Assembly: GCA_027306785.1 (NCBI GenBank)
Contig: DAHUZB010000002.1
Span: 1-60,339 of the forward strand
Origin: Vulcanimicrobiota bacterium
GTDB taxonomy: Bacteria; Vulcanimicrobiota; Vulcanimicrobiia; Vulcanimicrobiales; Vulcanimicrobiaceae
Reading direction: 5' to 3'
DNA: 60,339 nucleotides
In this document: in pieces, positions 9,181 through 22,188 of the stretch
Numbering within the stretch: the first letter of the stretch is position 1
Layout of the letters: every line of letters begins with the position of its first letter
The notes under the pieces: generated by a model
The model's database searches: none
Seen by the model: only the letters and a program-made list of their open reading frames with translations
Told to the model about the DNA's origin: nothing
Translations under genes and position numbers: made by a program

Positions 9181-9211
9181 AAGGGACGCCGCGGTTGCGG
9201 CGTCCCTTTCT
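9181..9211 (+). terminator. Intrinsic terminator after the Gly-rich lipoprotein gene
   Basis: AAGGGACGCCGC and GCGGCGTCCCTT form a 12-bp perfect stem with a GGTT loop, then TCT. The 250 bases from here to dnaN have no convincing gene and presumably hold the dnaN promoter. Confidence 0.85.
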
Positions 9212-9462
9212 CATGCATACGACGGTATGCACAGAGCGCACGCACAAGGAGAGCCTTCTCGCGTGCATAACTGCTCCCGAGCCGACATCGGTGAGTATGT
9301 GCATGCGCATCGGGATGTCGTCCACAACTTGTTCGACGCGATTCTCCCCGTCGCAGCAAGCGAAAACGGACTTATCCGCGAAATACACCGCCCTACTACT
9401 GTTACGACTTAGTTGCTTTATTCTTACCCGGAAATAACGCCGGCCCGGAATCGGTGGAAGAG

Positions 9463-10578
9463 ATGAAGTTCACCTGTAATACGAAGGACATCGCCGCGGC
9501 CGTGGGTGCCGCGAGCAAAGTGGTTAACGCGCACACGACGGTGCCGATTCTCTCGAACGTGCTGCTGCAGGCGGAGGACGGCAAGATTTCGGTCCGCGCG
9601 ACCGATCTCGAACTGACCCTCGAACACGCCTTCCCGGCGGAGATCGGCGAGAGCGGCTCGGTCACGGTTCCGGCCAAGCTCTTCTCGAGCTACCTCGGCA
9701 ACCTGCCCGCGGGCCTCCTGGAACTAACCGGCACGCCGACGCGCGCTTCGGTGAAGTGCGAACGCAGCAACTACGATTTCCACGCGCTGCCCGCCGATGA
9801 GTATCCGCCGCTCCCGGCCGCGACGGTCGGGTCGTCGTTCACCATCGGCGCCAAGCGCCTGCGCGAGGGGATCGAAGCCACGATCTTCGCCGCCTCCAAC
9901 GAAGAGGCGCGCGGCGCGGTGCTGATGGGCACGCTGCTCGAGATCGAGAACAACTCGCTCACGATGGTCGCGACCGACGGCTATCGGCTCGCCAAGTATC
10001 AGACGACGCTCGATGAGGGCATCAACGGCGTCGAGAAGTACATCGTGCCTTCGCGCGCGCTCGCCGAGGCGGCCCGCAATCTCGGCGGTGCCGAATCGAT
10101 TACGGTGCGTGCGCTCGGCGCACAGAGCAATCAGCTCCAGCTCACCTCCGGCGATACCACGATCACCGTGCGGCTGGTCGACGGGCAGTACCCGAACTAC
10201 GGCCAGGTGATTCCGGCCAAGTTCGATCGTTCGGTCACGGTGAACACGCAGGCGCTGATCGGCAGCCTTCGTCGCGCCGAACTCGTCGCGGGCGACCGCG
10301 CGAGCATGGTCAAGCTCGCGGTCTCGAATCAGACGCTCGTCGTCACCGCTTCGAGCGACGTCTCCGGCAACGCCTACGAAGAACTCGAGGTCGAGCAGAC
10401 CGGCGACGATCTCACGATCGCGTTCAACGCCCGCTACCTGGTCGAGATCCTCAATCACGTAAAGAGCGCGCAGACGGCGATCGAGTTCCTCGGCCCGCTC
10501 TCGCCCGCCGCGATCCGTCCGGTCGAAGCCCCCGAAGGCGGTCAGCAGCTCTACGTCCTCATGCCGCTGCGTCAGTAA
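9463..10578 (+). CDS. dnaN: DNA polymerase III subunit beta (sliding clamp)
   Basis: 371 residues. The N-terminus MKFTCNTKDIAAAVGAASKVV and the conserved TVPILSNVLLQA, YRLAKYQT, VDGQYPNYGQVIP and C-terminal YVLMPLRQ (MPMRL-type end) identify the clamp. It rings DNA and tethers polymerase III and many other factors. ATG 9463 is preferred; GTG at 9454 in the same frame gives a three-residue longer protein, and GGAAGAG lies between the two. A hairpin made of the dispersed repeat separates it from recF. Confidence 0.97.
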   Translation: MKFTCNTKDIAAAVGAASKVVNAHTTVPILSNVLLQAEDGKISVRATDLELTLEHAFPAEIGESGSVTVPAKLFSSYLGNLPAGLLELTGTPTRASVKCERSNYDFHALPADEYPPLPAATVGSSFTIGAKRLREGIEATIFAASNEEARGAVLMGTLLEIENNSLTMVATDGYRLAKYQTTLDEGINGVEKYIVPSRALAEAARNLGGAESITVRALGAQSNQLQLTSGDTTITVRLVDGQYPNYGQVIPAKFDRSVTVNTQALIGSLRRAELVAGDRASMVKLAVSNQTLVVTASSDVSGNAYEELEVEQTGDDLTIAFNARYLVEILNHVKSAQTAIEFLGPLSPAAIRPVEAPEGGQQLYVLMPLRQ

Positions 10579-10590
10579 TAAAACGTCCGT

Positions 10591-10657
10591 GTGTCACCCT
10601 GAGCCTGTCGAAGGGCCGCGGTTGATGTGTGCGCTTCGACAAACTCAGGGTGACACG
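10591..10657. repeat. Inverted pair of the dispersed GTGTCACCCTGAG..GTCGAAGGG repeat
   Basis: One arm, GTGTCACCCTGAG-CC-TGTCGAAGGG at 10591-10615, faces a reverse-complement arm at 10634-10656. The arms differ by only two bases, so the RNA would fold into a long hairpin with an 18-base loop. It fills most of the dnaN-recF gap. Copies of the same unit occur near lpxB, recQ and recR and inside dnaX. Confidence 0.9.
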
Positions 10658-10685
10658 TGCGTTCTTCAGGCGCGGTGATGCCGTT

Positions 10686-11782
10686 ATGCAATTAACGCGC
10701 GTCGCGCTTTCGAACTTTCGGAACTACGCGGAGCTCGATCTCGAACCCGCGCCCGGGCTCAACGTCTTCGTGGGGCAGAACGCGCAGGGCAAATCGAATC
10801 TGCTCGAAGCGATCGCGATGCTCGGCACGGGAAAATCGTTTCGTACCAATCGCGACATCGATCTCGTGCGCGAAGGATTGGAACTCGCCGTCGTGTGCGG
10901 CGATGCGCAGATTCGCGCGGGAATCGTGCATTTAGGCTGCACGATCGCAAAGAACGCGCGGTCCACGCGCAAGACCTACACGATCAACGGGCAAGGCGTG
11001 CGTTACGCACGTTTTCTCGGGAGCATTCGTGTCGTGACGTTCGTGCCCGCCGATCTGCAGTTGGTGGGCGGCCCGCCGTCGCTGCGACGTGCGTTGCTCA
11101 ATATCGCGCTCGCGCAAGAGGACCGTACGTACTATCACGAGCTCGCGCGCTATCAGAAGGCGTTGCAGCAAAAAGCGGCGATGCTGCGCGGTACCGTCGC
11201 CTTCGATACCGATCTGCTCGCGATCTACGATCACACGTTGGTCGAAGCGGGCACCGCGGTGATGCTCGCGCGCAATCATTTCATCAGCGAACTCAAACGC
11301 GAAGCGGAGCGCACCCATGCGCAGTGGACCGGCGGCGCCGAGCGCTTGGAGATCACCTATGCGCCGAACGTGCCCTTCGAGGCGCCGACGGTCGAGGCGG
11401 TCGCCGACGCCTTCGGCCGGCGCCTGCGGCAGGTGGCGGAGGCCGAGCGCCTGCGGCGCAGCACCCTCGCCGGGCCGCACCGCGACGATCTCGGCCTCGC
11501 GCTCGACGGGCATCCGCTCGCGGCCTACGGTTCTCAGGGTCAACAGCGGACGGCGGTGCTCGCCCTCAAGGTTGCCGAATATGCCGTCATGCGCGATCGC
11601 TCCAACGAGGCTCCGCTCTTACTGCTCGACGATGTGCTCTCGGAGCTCGACCGGGAACGGGCCGCCGCGTTTCTGGCCGGTATCGGCGGCTACGCTCAGG
11701 CCTTCGTGACCGCGACCCATCTGCCCGACGGGCTGCCCGATGCGGCGCGCCGCTTCGAGATCGCGCGCGCAACGGTGCGCCC

Positions 11783-11789
<7 letters not shown>
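10686..11789 (+). CDS. recF: DNA replication and repair protein RecF
   Basis: 367 residues from ATG 10686. RecF is an SMC-like ATPase that helps RecOR load RecA at gapped DNA. Visible motifs are LSNFRNYAELDLEPAPGLNV, Walker A GQNAQGKSN near residue 30, TGKSFRTNRD, the family signature YGSQGQQRTAVLALK, and Walker B LLLLDDVLSELD. The downstream dciA start lies inside its last codons (7-bp overlap). Confidence 0.96.
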
Positions 11790-14531
<2,742 letters not shown>

Positions 14532-14580
14532 AGACCGCACGCGGGGAGGCACCGGCCTGCGATACGGGTATTAAGCACCT

Positions 14581-17500
14581 GTGCGCAGGCGTCTGGGCTT
14601 CGCCGCGTTGGCGGTCGCAGCAGTCCTGATCGGGCTCCTGGTGTCGAACCGCCATGCGGTGATCGGCTACGTGCTGCCGCGCGCGATCGGCCTCGCCACC
14701 GGCTACGACGTCGCGATCGGCACCTTTCGTCTCGGCTACACCCACGGCGCGCTGCTGCACGTCCGCGTGAGTCGTCACGGCGACCCGGTGCTCGCCGCGC
14801 GGCGCATCGACGTCTGGTACAACGCACGCGATCTGCTGCCCGGAAGCAAGCATCGCTACGGTGTGAGCGCGATCGCGATCGACGCGCCGACGCTCACCCT
14901 CGTGCGGCATAAGGACGGCAGCTACAACGTCGCGATCCCGCATGCCGCGGCGCCCGCGCCCGCGATTCCCACGCCGATCAACCGCGTCCCGATCGCGCTG
15001 ACCGTGCGCATCCGCGACGGATCGGGCATGCTGCGCGCACCCTACGCGCTCGATCCGCAATCGCGCACGCTCGCGGTGCGCGACATCACCCTCGACGCCT
15101 CGATCGATAGCGCGACGCGCACCCACTACGTGCTGCGCGGCGCCTTCGTCGAATCCGCGCTCGAACCGTTTACGGCCAAGGGCACGATCGACGTCACGCG
15201 CGGATATGCGATGCACCGCGCGTACGCCGCGGCGCTTCCGCTGCGCGCGATCGGCAACTACTTCATCAACTCGGATGCGGCCCGCATTCTCGGCGGAACC
15301 GCGCGCGATTTCGACGTACGTGCCTACGCACTCGGCGTGCAGCCGTTCGAGCCGATCGACTACCATCTCTCGGGCAGCCTGCACGTGCGCGACGCGCGCA
15401 TGCACATCGTGGGGCTCGTGCCGCCGCTCGAGAAGATCGACGGCCGACTCCAGCTGGTCGACGGCGCGTTCTTCTTCGATCGCGTCTCCGCCGCGATCGC
15501 GCACGTGCCGGTTGCGGTAAGCGGCGGCATCATCGACTTCGCCGATCCGCAGTATCGCCTCGGTCTCGTCGCGCACGGCGATCTGCATCGGCTACGCGCG
15601 CTCTTCGATTTTTCGAACGATCGTCCGGTCAGCGGCCTCGCCGACGTGCGCGTGCTCGTCGCGGGCGCACTCGACGATCCGATCATCACCGCGCGCGTGG
15701 ATGCCGCGCGCGCGCGCTACGACAACGTGACGCTGCTGCACGCGCATGCCCGGATCGCCTATTACGACAGCACGGTCTTTCTCGCACCGGTGCGCGCGCA
15801 GGGTGACGGCGCCGCCTTCGGGCTGCGCGGCCTGCTCGCGATCGGCGACCACGTGCACAGCGAGGGCGTGCTGCACCTCGATGCGGCGGCCGACGGCCTG
15901 CCGTACGCGGGCGAGCTGCTCGGCAGCGAACCGCTCGTGGGCGACGTGATGTTCGACGGCATCGACGGCGCGTATCGCGCCTACGGCGGCGTCGCGGCGA
16001 AGCGCGGCCCCGAGCGCGCGGCGGCGGTGGTGCGTCTGGAGCCGAGCGGACTCGTCGACGTCGCGCCGTTTCACGTGCGGAGCGCGCGCGGTGAACTCGA
16101 CGGCGCGTATCATTTGAACCGCGCGAACGACACGAGCGCGTTTTGGCTGGTCGGCGACGGCGTTTCGCTGCGAACGCCCAAGCGCGTCTCGTTGCTCGAC
16201 GCGGAGCTGCCGGCGCTGCCCGCGATCGACGGTACGATCGATCGCGTCGCGCTCGTGGGCGGCGGTCATAGCGGCAACCGCGCCCTCGTCGCGGGCTCCC
16301 TGCGCGCGCACGCGGCGACGGTGGCGGGCGTGCGTTTCGATACGCTGCGCGCGCGCTTTGCGGGTTCGCTCGCGGGCGCGGCGATCTCGCCGGTCGTCGC
16401 GAGCGGACCGTGGGGTTCGATCGACGGCAGCGGCGCCCTCTCCACCGATGCGCTTGCGGTGCGCGGATACTATCGGGGCACGCTCGCGGGTCTGCGACCC
16501 TATCTCGCCGATGCTCCCGCGAGCGGCACGCTCGACGGCACGGCGGCGCTCGCGATCGCGCCGGGTCGCATCACCGTGCAAGCCGACGATCTGCATCTCC
16601 ACGACGCGAACGTGCGCGGTATTCCGCTCGCGAGCGTGCGCGGAACGCTCGCGCTCGAAAACGGTGTCGTGCACGTGCTGAGCGCTCATGCGCGCGCGGC
16701 GGGCGGCGACGTGGTGGCCGCCGGTTCGTACGCGCACGGCATCGCGCTCGTTGCGACCGGACTCGCGGGTGCCCGTCTGCACGGCCTCGGCGTCCCGCTC
16801 GACAGCGGACGCGTCGATGCAAGCGGCATCGTCGCGAACGGCGCACCGCTGCCGCGCTTCGACGGCGGCGTCGCGGTAGCGAACGGTCGCGTGCAGCAGA
16901 GCACGGTGAGCGGTAGCGGAACGATCTCGATTCGCGGTGACGGCGCGCATCTCTCGCACGTGGTCGGCGCGCTCGACGGCACCTATGCGTTTGCATCGGG
17001 CGAGCTCTCCGCGCTCACGTCGGGCGATCCCGGTTACGATGTGCGGGCGCGCGTTCCCGCGGGCAGCGTCGCGCGGGCGCTGCGCACGCTCGCGCTGCCG
17101 AGTCTCTACAGCGACGGCACGTTCAATGCCGCGCTCACGGTGAGCGGACGCGGGCTCGATCCGCGGGTGAGCGGCCCGATCGGCGTCCCGGCCGGATCGA
17201 TCAACGGCTTGCCGTTCCTCGATGCGCACGCCTACGTGAACGCGGACCGCAGCGGCGTGATCGCGCGGCGCGGTTCGGTGCTGGTCGGATCGACGCGCTT
17301 GAACTTCGCGGCGGGCGATCGTCCGCGCATCAGCGGGCTGCGCGTGAACACCGCGCACACCGATCTCTCGGATTTCAATAATTTCTTCGATACCGGCGAC
17401 ACGCTCGCCGGCGCGGGATCGATGCGCTTCGACGTGATCTCGCAGTTGCATCGCATCTCGAGCAACGGCAGCGTAAATATCAAAGGGCTGCGTTATCGCA

Positions 17501-19782
17501 ATCTCGCGATCGGCGATACGCGCGCCACCTGGTCGAGCTCGCGCAATCTGCTCAAGGGTTCGCTCGCGGTGGACGGCGCGCAGGGCGCGCTGCATGCACG
17601 CGGGACGATCGGCTTTGCGCCCTCTCCGCAATGGCAGCGCGTGGTGAAGGATTCGCGCTACGATCTCGCGCTCGACTTCGATAACGTCGACGTCTCCACG
17701 TGGCTCGCAGCCGGAGGCTTTCCGCAGATTCCGATCACCGGTCGCGTCGATGCGAATGCGTCGGTCGCCGGACGTTTTCCGCGCTTGAACCTCAAGGGCA
17801 CGGCGTCGCTGAACCAGGGGTCGCTCTGGCGGCTTCCGCTCGATACGTTCGAACTCGCGTTCAGTTCGCGCAACGGCCGCGTGAAGCTCGATCGCGGCAC
17901 GCTCGTCGCGCCGGGCGTTACCGCGAATGCGAGCGGCGAATTCGGCCTCGCGCCGACCGATCCGATGCAGTTGACGGTCTACGCGAACACCGACGATCTG
18001 CCCAAGCTGGTCGCGCAGCTCTGGCACGTTCAGGTTCCGGTCACGGGCGTCTTCGAATCCACGGCGACGATCGGCGGCTCGTTTGCCAAGCCGCTCTTCT
18101 CGGCGGCGTTCGACGCGACCGATGCCGCGGTCGACGGCGTGAAGGTGCCGCTGCTCTTCGGATCGCTGCAGTGGCAGCACCGCGCCCTCGTGCTGCGGAA
18201 CGCGGGCGTGCGCTTCGAACGCGGCGAGATGACGATCGCGGGCTCGCTCCCGCTGCGGCTGCAGCCCTTCGGCATCGGACCGGCGGCGGCGCCGATCGGC
18301 CTCGACCTCGCGGTCAAAGGGCTCGACCCCGGCGACTTCGTGCCGCTACTCGGGAACGGCACGCAGCTCGGCGGCAGCATCGATGGGCAGCTCGGGCTCT
18401 CGGGCACGATCGGCGAGCCGCGCATCTATGGAAACTTCGGGATCACCGGGGGCAGCTACGTCAGCGATCTCGAGCGCGCCCCGATCACCGGGGTGACCGC
18501 CAACCTCACCTTCGATCGCACGCAGGCGAACGTGCAGCGGCTCTTCGCGTACCTGGGCCGCGGCACGCTCCAGGCGTCGGGCTCGGTGCACTTTCCGAGC
18601 GGCTTCCGTAACGCGGGCGGCGGCGGCGCGAGCTTTCGGGTGACGGCCGCGGCGAAGGGGGCGCAACTCGACCTCCCCGCCTACGGTAGCGGCACGATCG
18701 ATGCCAAGCTCGCGCTCACCCGCACGCCCGGCACGACCGCGCTGCTTGCGGGCAACGCCTCGGTCGAGAATGCGGTGATCCCGTTCTCGGCCTTCCTCGC
18801 GGCCGCCGACGGCGGCCCGGCTCCGAGCTTTCCGCTCGCCCTGCGTTTCGATCTCGGCCTCGCGGCCGGCAAGAACGTGCGGGTGCGCGGCGGCGGCTAC
18901 GGCGCGGGCTTGGATATCGGCGCGACCGGGGACGTGAAGCTCGCGGGCACCCTGGCCAATCCCACCCTCGCGGGGGGCTTCACCGCGACGAGCGGCACCC
19001 TGACCTACTTCGATCGGGCCTTCCGCGTGCAGCAGGGGACGGTGCGCTTCTCCCCGGCCGACGGGATCATCCCCACCCTGCACGCGAGCGGCGTCACCCA
19101 CGTGGTGAACCCCGATACGAACCTCGCGCGCAATCCCTATGGCTCGGCCGACATCACGATCGACGTGGATGGACCGTTGAACGGGCTGAAGATCGCGTTT
19201 TCGTCGAACCCGCCGGGCTATTCGAACGAGCAGATCCTCGCGATGATCGCGCCCTTCGGCGGGCTCATCAACGGGGTCTCCTACGCGCCGACGCTCAACG
19301 GGGCGCAGAGCACGCAGCCCGGCGTCCTCTCCCCGGTGCCGGGGGCCCTGGCGGCGGCGACGACGGCGAGCGGCACGCTCAATCTCGGTCAGGAGGCCTT
19401 CAATATCCTCAACGCCCAGTTCACGGCCGGTCTGCTGAGCCCGTTCGAGACCGCGCTCTCGCAAGGCCTCGGCTTCCAGAACGTCAACCTGACCGTGGAC
19501 TATTATGGAAACGTCGGGTTCTCGGCGCAGAAGCTGCTGGGCAAGACGGTCAGCTTCATCTATGGGCACACCTTCGGCATCCCCGAGCGCACCTCGTTCG
19601 GACTGCAGCTACTGGGGGCTCGCTCGACCAGTGCCCAGCTCAACTTCTACTTCGTGAACGGGCCGACGCGGCTCTTCGAGACGCCGGTCGCCGTGGTCAA
19701 CACCTCGGGCCGCACGCTCGTCGGTGAGCCGATCCAGGGGCAAAGCGGCTTCTCGTTCACGCTCCAACGGCTCTTCTGGTGA
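14581..19782 (+). CDS. tamB: TamB/AsmA-like translocation and lipid-transport protein (DUF490)
   Basis: 1733 residues from GTG 14581. A single N-terminal membrane anchor (LGFAALAVAAVLIGLLV) is followed by a very long repetitive beta-rich periplasmic region. The C-terminal roughly 300 residues are DUF490/TamB-like: GTLTYFDRAFRVQQGTVRFSP, ADITIDVDGPLNGLKIAFSSN, PPGYSNEQILAMI and a terminal GFSFTLQRLFW. TamB/YdbH-type proteins bridge inner and outer membranes and are linked to BamA-family proteins and phospholipid transport. The bamA gene follows 105 bases later in the same direction, supporting envelope biogenesis. It could be a plant Tic236/cyanobacterial-type homologue. Confidence 0.88.
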   Translation: MRRRLGFAALAVAAVLIGLLVSNRHAVIGYVLPRAIGLATGYDVAIGTFRLGYTHGALLHVRVSRHGDPVLAARRIDVWYNARDLLPGSKHRYGVSAIAIDAPTLTLVRHKDGSYNVAIPHAAAPAPAIPTPINRVPIALTVRIRDGSGMLRAPYALDPQSRTLAVRDITLDASIDSATRTHYVLRGAFVESALEPFTAKGTIDVTRGYAMHRAYAAALPLRAIGNYFINSDAARILGGTARDFDVRAYALGVQPFEPIDYHLSGSLHVRDARMHIVGLVPPLEKIDGRLQLVDGAFFFDRVSAAIAHVPVAVSGGIIDFADPQYRLGLVAHGDLHRLRALFDFSNDRPVSGLADVRVLVAGALDDPIITARVDAARARYDNVTLLHAHARIAYYDSTVFLAPVRAQGDGAAFGLRGLLAIGDHVHSEGVLHLDAAADGLPYAGELLGSEPLVGDVMFDGIDGAYRAYGGVAAKRGPERAAAVVRLEPSGLVDVAPFHVRSARGELDGAYHLNRANDTSAFWLVGDGVSLRTPKRVSLLDAELPALPAIDGTIDRVALVGGGHSGNRALVAGSLRAHAATVAGVRFDTLRARFAGSLAGAAISPVVASGPWGSIDGSGALSTDALAVRGYYRGTLAGLRPYLADAPASGTLDGTAALAIAPGRITVQADDLHLHDANVRGIPLASVRGTLALENGVVHVLSAHARAAGGDVVAAGSYAHGIALVATGLAGARLHGLGVPLDSGRVDASGIVANGAPLPRFDGGVAVANGRVQQSTVSGSGTISIRGDGAHLSHVVGALDGTYAFASGELSALTSGDPGYDVRARVPAGSVARALRTLALPSLYSDGTFNAALTVSGRGLDPRVSGPIGVPAGSINGLPFLDAHAYVNADRSGVIARRGSVLVGSTRLNFAAGDRPRISGLRVNTAHTDLSDFNNFFDTGDTLAGAGSMRFDVISQLHRISSNGSVNIKGLRYRNLAIGDTRATWSSSRNLLKGSLAVDGAQGALHARGTIGFAPSPQWQRVVKDSRYDLALDFDNVDVSTWLAAGGFPQIPITGRVDANASVAGRFPRLNLKGTASLNQGSLWRLPLDTFELAFSSRNGRVKLDRGTLVAPGVTANASGEFGLAPTDPMQLTVYANTDDLPKLVAQLWHVQVPVTGVFESTATIGGSFAKPLFSAAFDATDAAVDGVKVPLLFGSLQWQHRALVLRNAGVRFERGEMTIAGSLPLRLQPFGIGPAAAPIGLDLAVKGLDPGDFVPLLGNGTQLGGSIDGQLGLSGTIGEPRIYGNFGITGGSYVSDLERAPITGVTANLTFDRTQANVQRLFAYLGRGTLQASGSVHFPSGFRNAGGGGASFRVTAAAKGAQLDLPAYGSGTIDAKLALTRTPGTTALLAGNASVENAVIPFSAFLAAADGGPAPSFPLALRFDLGLAAGKNVRVRGGGYGAGLDIGATGDVKLAGTLANPTLAGGFTATSGTLTYFDRAFRVQQGTVRFSPADGIIPTLHASGVTHVVNPDTNLARNPYGSADITIDVDGPLNGLKIAFSSNPPGYSNEQILAMIAPFGGLINGVSYAPTLNGAQSTQPGVLSPVPGALAAATTASGTLNLGQEAFNILNAQFTAGLLSPFETALSQGLGFQNVNLTVDYYGNVGFSAQKLLGKTVSFIYGHTFGIPERTSFGLQLLGARSTSAQLNFYFVNGPTRLFETPVAVVNTSGRTLVGEPIQGQSGFSFTLQRLFW

Positions 19783-19887
19783 AACGCTCAGCCTTGCACA
19801 CCCGGCAAGGACGCGGGTCCCCTAGCGCGAACCACGGGCCGGAATCCCAAGCTGGATGCGCTCCCTTTTCGAGGACACCAACTCCGC

Positions 19888-22167
19888 ATGACCTTTGACC
19901 TTCGGCGCGTGCCGCGCGTACTGGTACGGTGCGCCGGCGCCCTGCTCGCTCTCGTCGTCGCGTTGACGCTGCTCGGTACGCCGGCCGCTCGTTCGGCTTC
20001 GGCTCCCAAGATCGTCTCCGTCGATGTGACCGGCAATACGCATGTGCCGACTGCCACGATCATGCAGGTGATCCAGGCGCGTCCCGGTGAGACCTACGAC
20101 CCGAGCATCGTGCAGGCCGATCTGCAGCGCATCAACGCGCTCGGCTATTTCGCCGACGTCGCGCCGCCGCTCGTGCGCCCGCGCCCGACCGGGGTCGCGA
20201 TCACCTATCGCGTGATCGAGAACCCGGTGATCACCAAGATCACGTTCACCGGCAACAAGCACGTGCCCAACGACACGCTGCTCGCGCTGATGGATCTCTC
20301 GGTCGGCCAAGTGTTCAATACGAACACGTTCCGTAACGACGTGCTCAAGATCAACAACTATTACGAGCGCATCGGCTACGGCGGCCAGGTGGCTTCGCAC
20401 GTCAAGGACATCAACCTCGACCCGAAGACGGGCGTGCTCGCGCTCACCATTCAAGAAGGTCTGACCGTCCGCAAGATCATCATCGGCGGCGACCCGGTGA
20501 TCCCCGCGCCGCTGCTGCTCAAGCAGCTCGCGCTCAAACCGGGCATGGAATACTCCGATGAGATCCGCGACAAAGACGCCGAAGCGCTCCGCAAGTATTA
20601 CGAAAAGAAATTCAAGCTCGAGCTCGGCAACTTCGAAGGCGGCATCGATCCGTCGTCGATCGATCTGAAGAACGGCACCGCCGACGTGAAGTACAACGTG
20701 TACGTCGCGCGCGTCGCCGCCGTGCAGATCACCGGCAACACGCGCACCAAAGACCAGGTTATCCGTCGTCTGCTGCGCGTCGTCCCGGGTATGGTGGTGG
20801 ACACCGATTGGATCAAAGCCGATTACGAGCGCCTGAACTCCACGCAATTCTTCTCGAAGGTCGAGCCGGATCTCAAAGCGGGTCCCGATCCGAAGAAGCC
20901 GCAGGACGTGACGCTCGTGTGGCACGTCACCGAACAGCGTACCGCGTCGGCCTCGGTCGGCTTCGGGTATTCGGGCGGTATCACGGGTCAGGGCCTCTAC
21001 GGCACGCTCGGCTACTCCGACAACAACCTGCACGGCACCGGCAACGCCGCGAACGTGCAGTTCCAGCGCGGTGCGCGTACGTACTCGACGCAGCTCGGCG
21101 TCTCGATTCCGTACGTCGGCAACACCAAGGAGTCGCAGAAGTACTCGCTCGGCGTCAACCTGTTCTCGAGCGGTTCGACCTACTACTATCCGGTCTACTC
21201 GGTCTCGCAGACGCTGGTCGCGCCCGCGCCGGTCGTCGGCAGTACGCCGCTGCCGGTGCCGGTCACGCTCTACCCGAGCAGCAATTCGTCGCTGATCGGC
21301 GGCGTGGTTTCGACGAGCAGCTCGTCGGCGACCGGCGGCAGCATCTCGATCGGACGCCGCCTGAGCGATTACGTGATCTTCTCGGTCACGCCCACGCTGC
21401 AGCGCGTGAAGTATTCGACGACGGTTCCCTCGCCGTATTACTTCCAGGGCTCGCAGCCGAACGTGCTCACCGGCCCGACGCCGAACCCGCTCAATTCGAA
21501 CATCAACACGAATAACGGCAGCTTCGGCATCAGCGCGGGATCGATCGCGAACGTGAATACGGGCCTGCCCTATCAGCTCAACGAGCTCTCGTTCGGGCTG
21601 AGCACCTCGCCGATCACCGTCGACGATCCGTACAACCCGCGCAACGGGTGGAAGGCGAGCCTCAACGAGCTGATCTCGTCGCCGCATTTCCTGCGCTCGA
21701 GCTTCAGCTTCACGCAGACCACGCTCGATGTGGCGCGCTTCTTCCCCGTGCTCAAGAACGCCACATTCGGCCTGCACGGCGTGGGCGATTTCTCGACCGG
21801 CGTTATCCCGCCGAGCTCGCTCTTCACCTTCTCCGATCAACAGACGCGCGGGTATTCGACCGTGTTCTACGGTACCGACGCAATCTTCGGTCAGGCGGAA
21901 CTCCGTCAGCCGATTACCGCGGACCGCCGCCTCTCGATCGCCTTCTTCGCCGACGAGCTGGACTACCGCATCCGCGATGCGGCGCCGCTGCTCGATCCCT
22001 ACACCGGACGCCCGGTCGGATTCCCCGGCCAGTGGACGACGCGCGGCGACGTCGGCTTCGGTTTCCGCTTCGACGTGCCGCAGCTTGGCCTGCACACGGT
22101 TCGTATCGACTTTGCCCGCGGTGCCGACGGCACGCACACGAGCTTCGGCATCGGCCAGAGCTTCTAA
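19888..22167 (+). CDS. bamA: Outer membrane protein assembly factor BamA (Omp85)
   Basis: 759 residues. After a signal peptide ending near ARSASA there are at least four POTRA-like units. They begin at VSVDVTGNTHVP, KITFTGNKHVP, RKIIIGGDPVIP and AVQITGNTRTKDQ, the last with YERLNSTQFFSKVEP. A 16-strand-type beta-barrel follows and ends with a terminal Phe (IGQSF), as expected for outer-membrane barrels. BamA folds and inserts barrels. The GFRFD-type motif near the end fits the family VRF/Y lid motif. Skp-like chaperone genes follow from 21 bases downstream. Confidence 0.95.
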   Translation: MTFDLRRVPRVLVRCAGALLALVVALTLLGTPAARSASAPKIVSVDVTGNTHVPTATIMQVIQARPGETYDPSIVQADLQRINALGYFADVAPPLVRPRPTGVAITYRVIENPVITKITFTGNKHVPNDTLLALMDLSVGQVFNTNTFRNDVLKINNYYERIGYGGQVASHVKDINLDPKTGVLALTIQEGLTVRKIIIGGDPVIPAPLLLKQLALKPGMEYSDEIRDKDAEALRKYYEKKFKLELGNFEGGIDPSSIDLKNGTADVKYNVYVARVAAVQITGNTRTKDQVIRRLLRVVPGMVVDTDWIKADYERLNSTQFFSKVEPDLKAGPDPKKPQDVTLVWHVTEQRTASASVGFGYSGGITGQGLYGTLGYSDNNLHGTGNAANVQFQRGARTYSTQLGVSIPYVGNTKESQKYSLGVNLFSSGSTYYYPVYSVSQTLVAPAPVVGSTPLPVPVTLYPSSNSSLIGGVVSTSSSSATGGSISIGRRLSDYVIFSVTPTLQRVKYSTTVPSPYYFQGSQPNVLTGPTPNPLNSNINTNNGSFGISAGSIANVNTGLPYQLNELSFGLSTSPITVDDPYNPRNGWKASLNELISSPHFLRSSFSFTQTTLDVARFFPVLKNATFGLHGVGDFSTGVIPPSSLFTFSDQQTRGYSTVFYGTDAIFGQAELRQPITADRRLSIAFFADELDYRIRDAAPLLDPYTGRPVGFPGQWTTRGDVGFGFRFDVPQLGLHTVRIDFARGADGTHTSFGIGQSF

Positions 22168-22188
22168 ACCACGACCTGTAAGGACAGC

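Noticed and set aside
15592-18180. An 862-codon minus-strand frame opposite the tamB-like gene
   Set aside because: Its Arg-rich composition is typical of a shadow frame; the plus-strand protein has a membrane anchor and DUF490 motifs.
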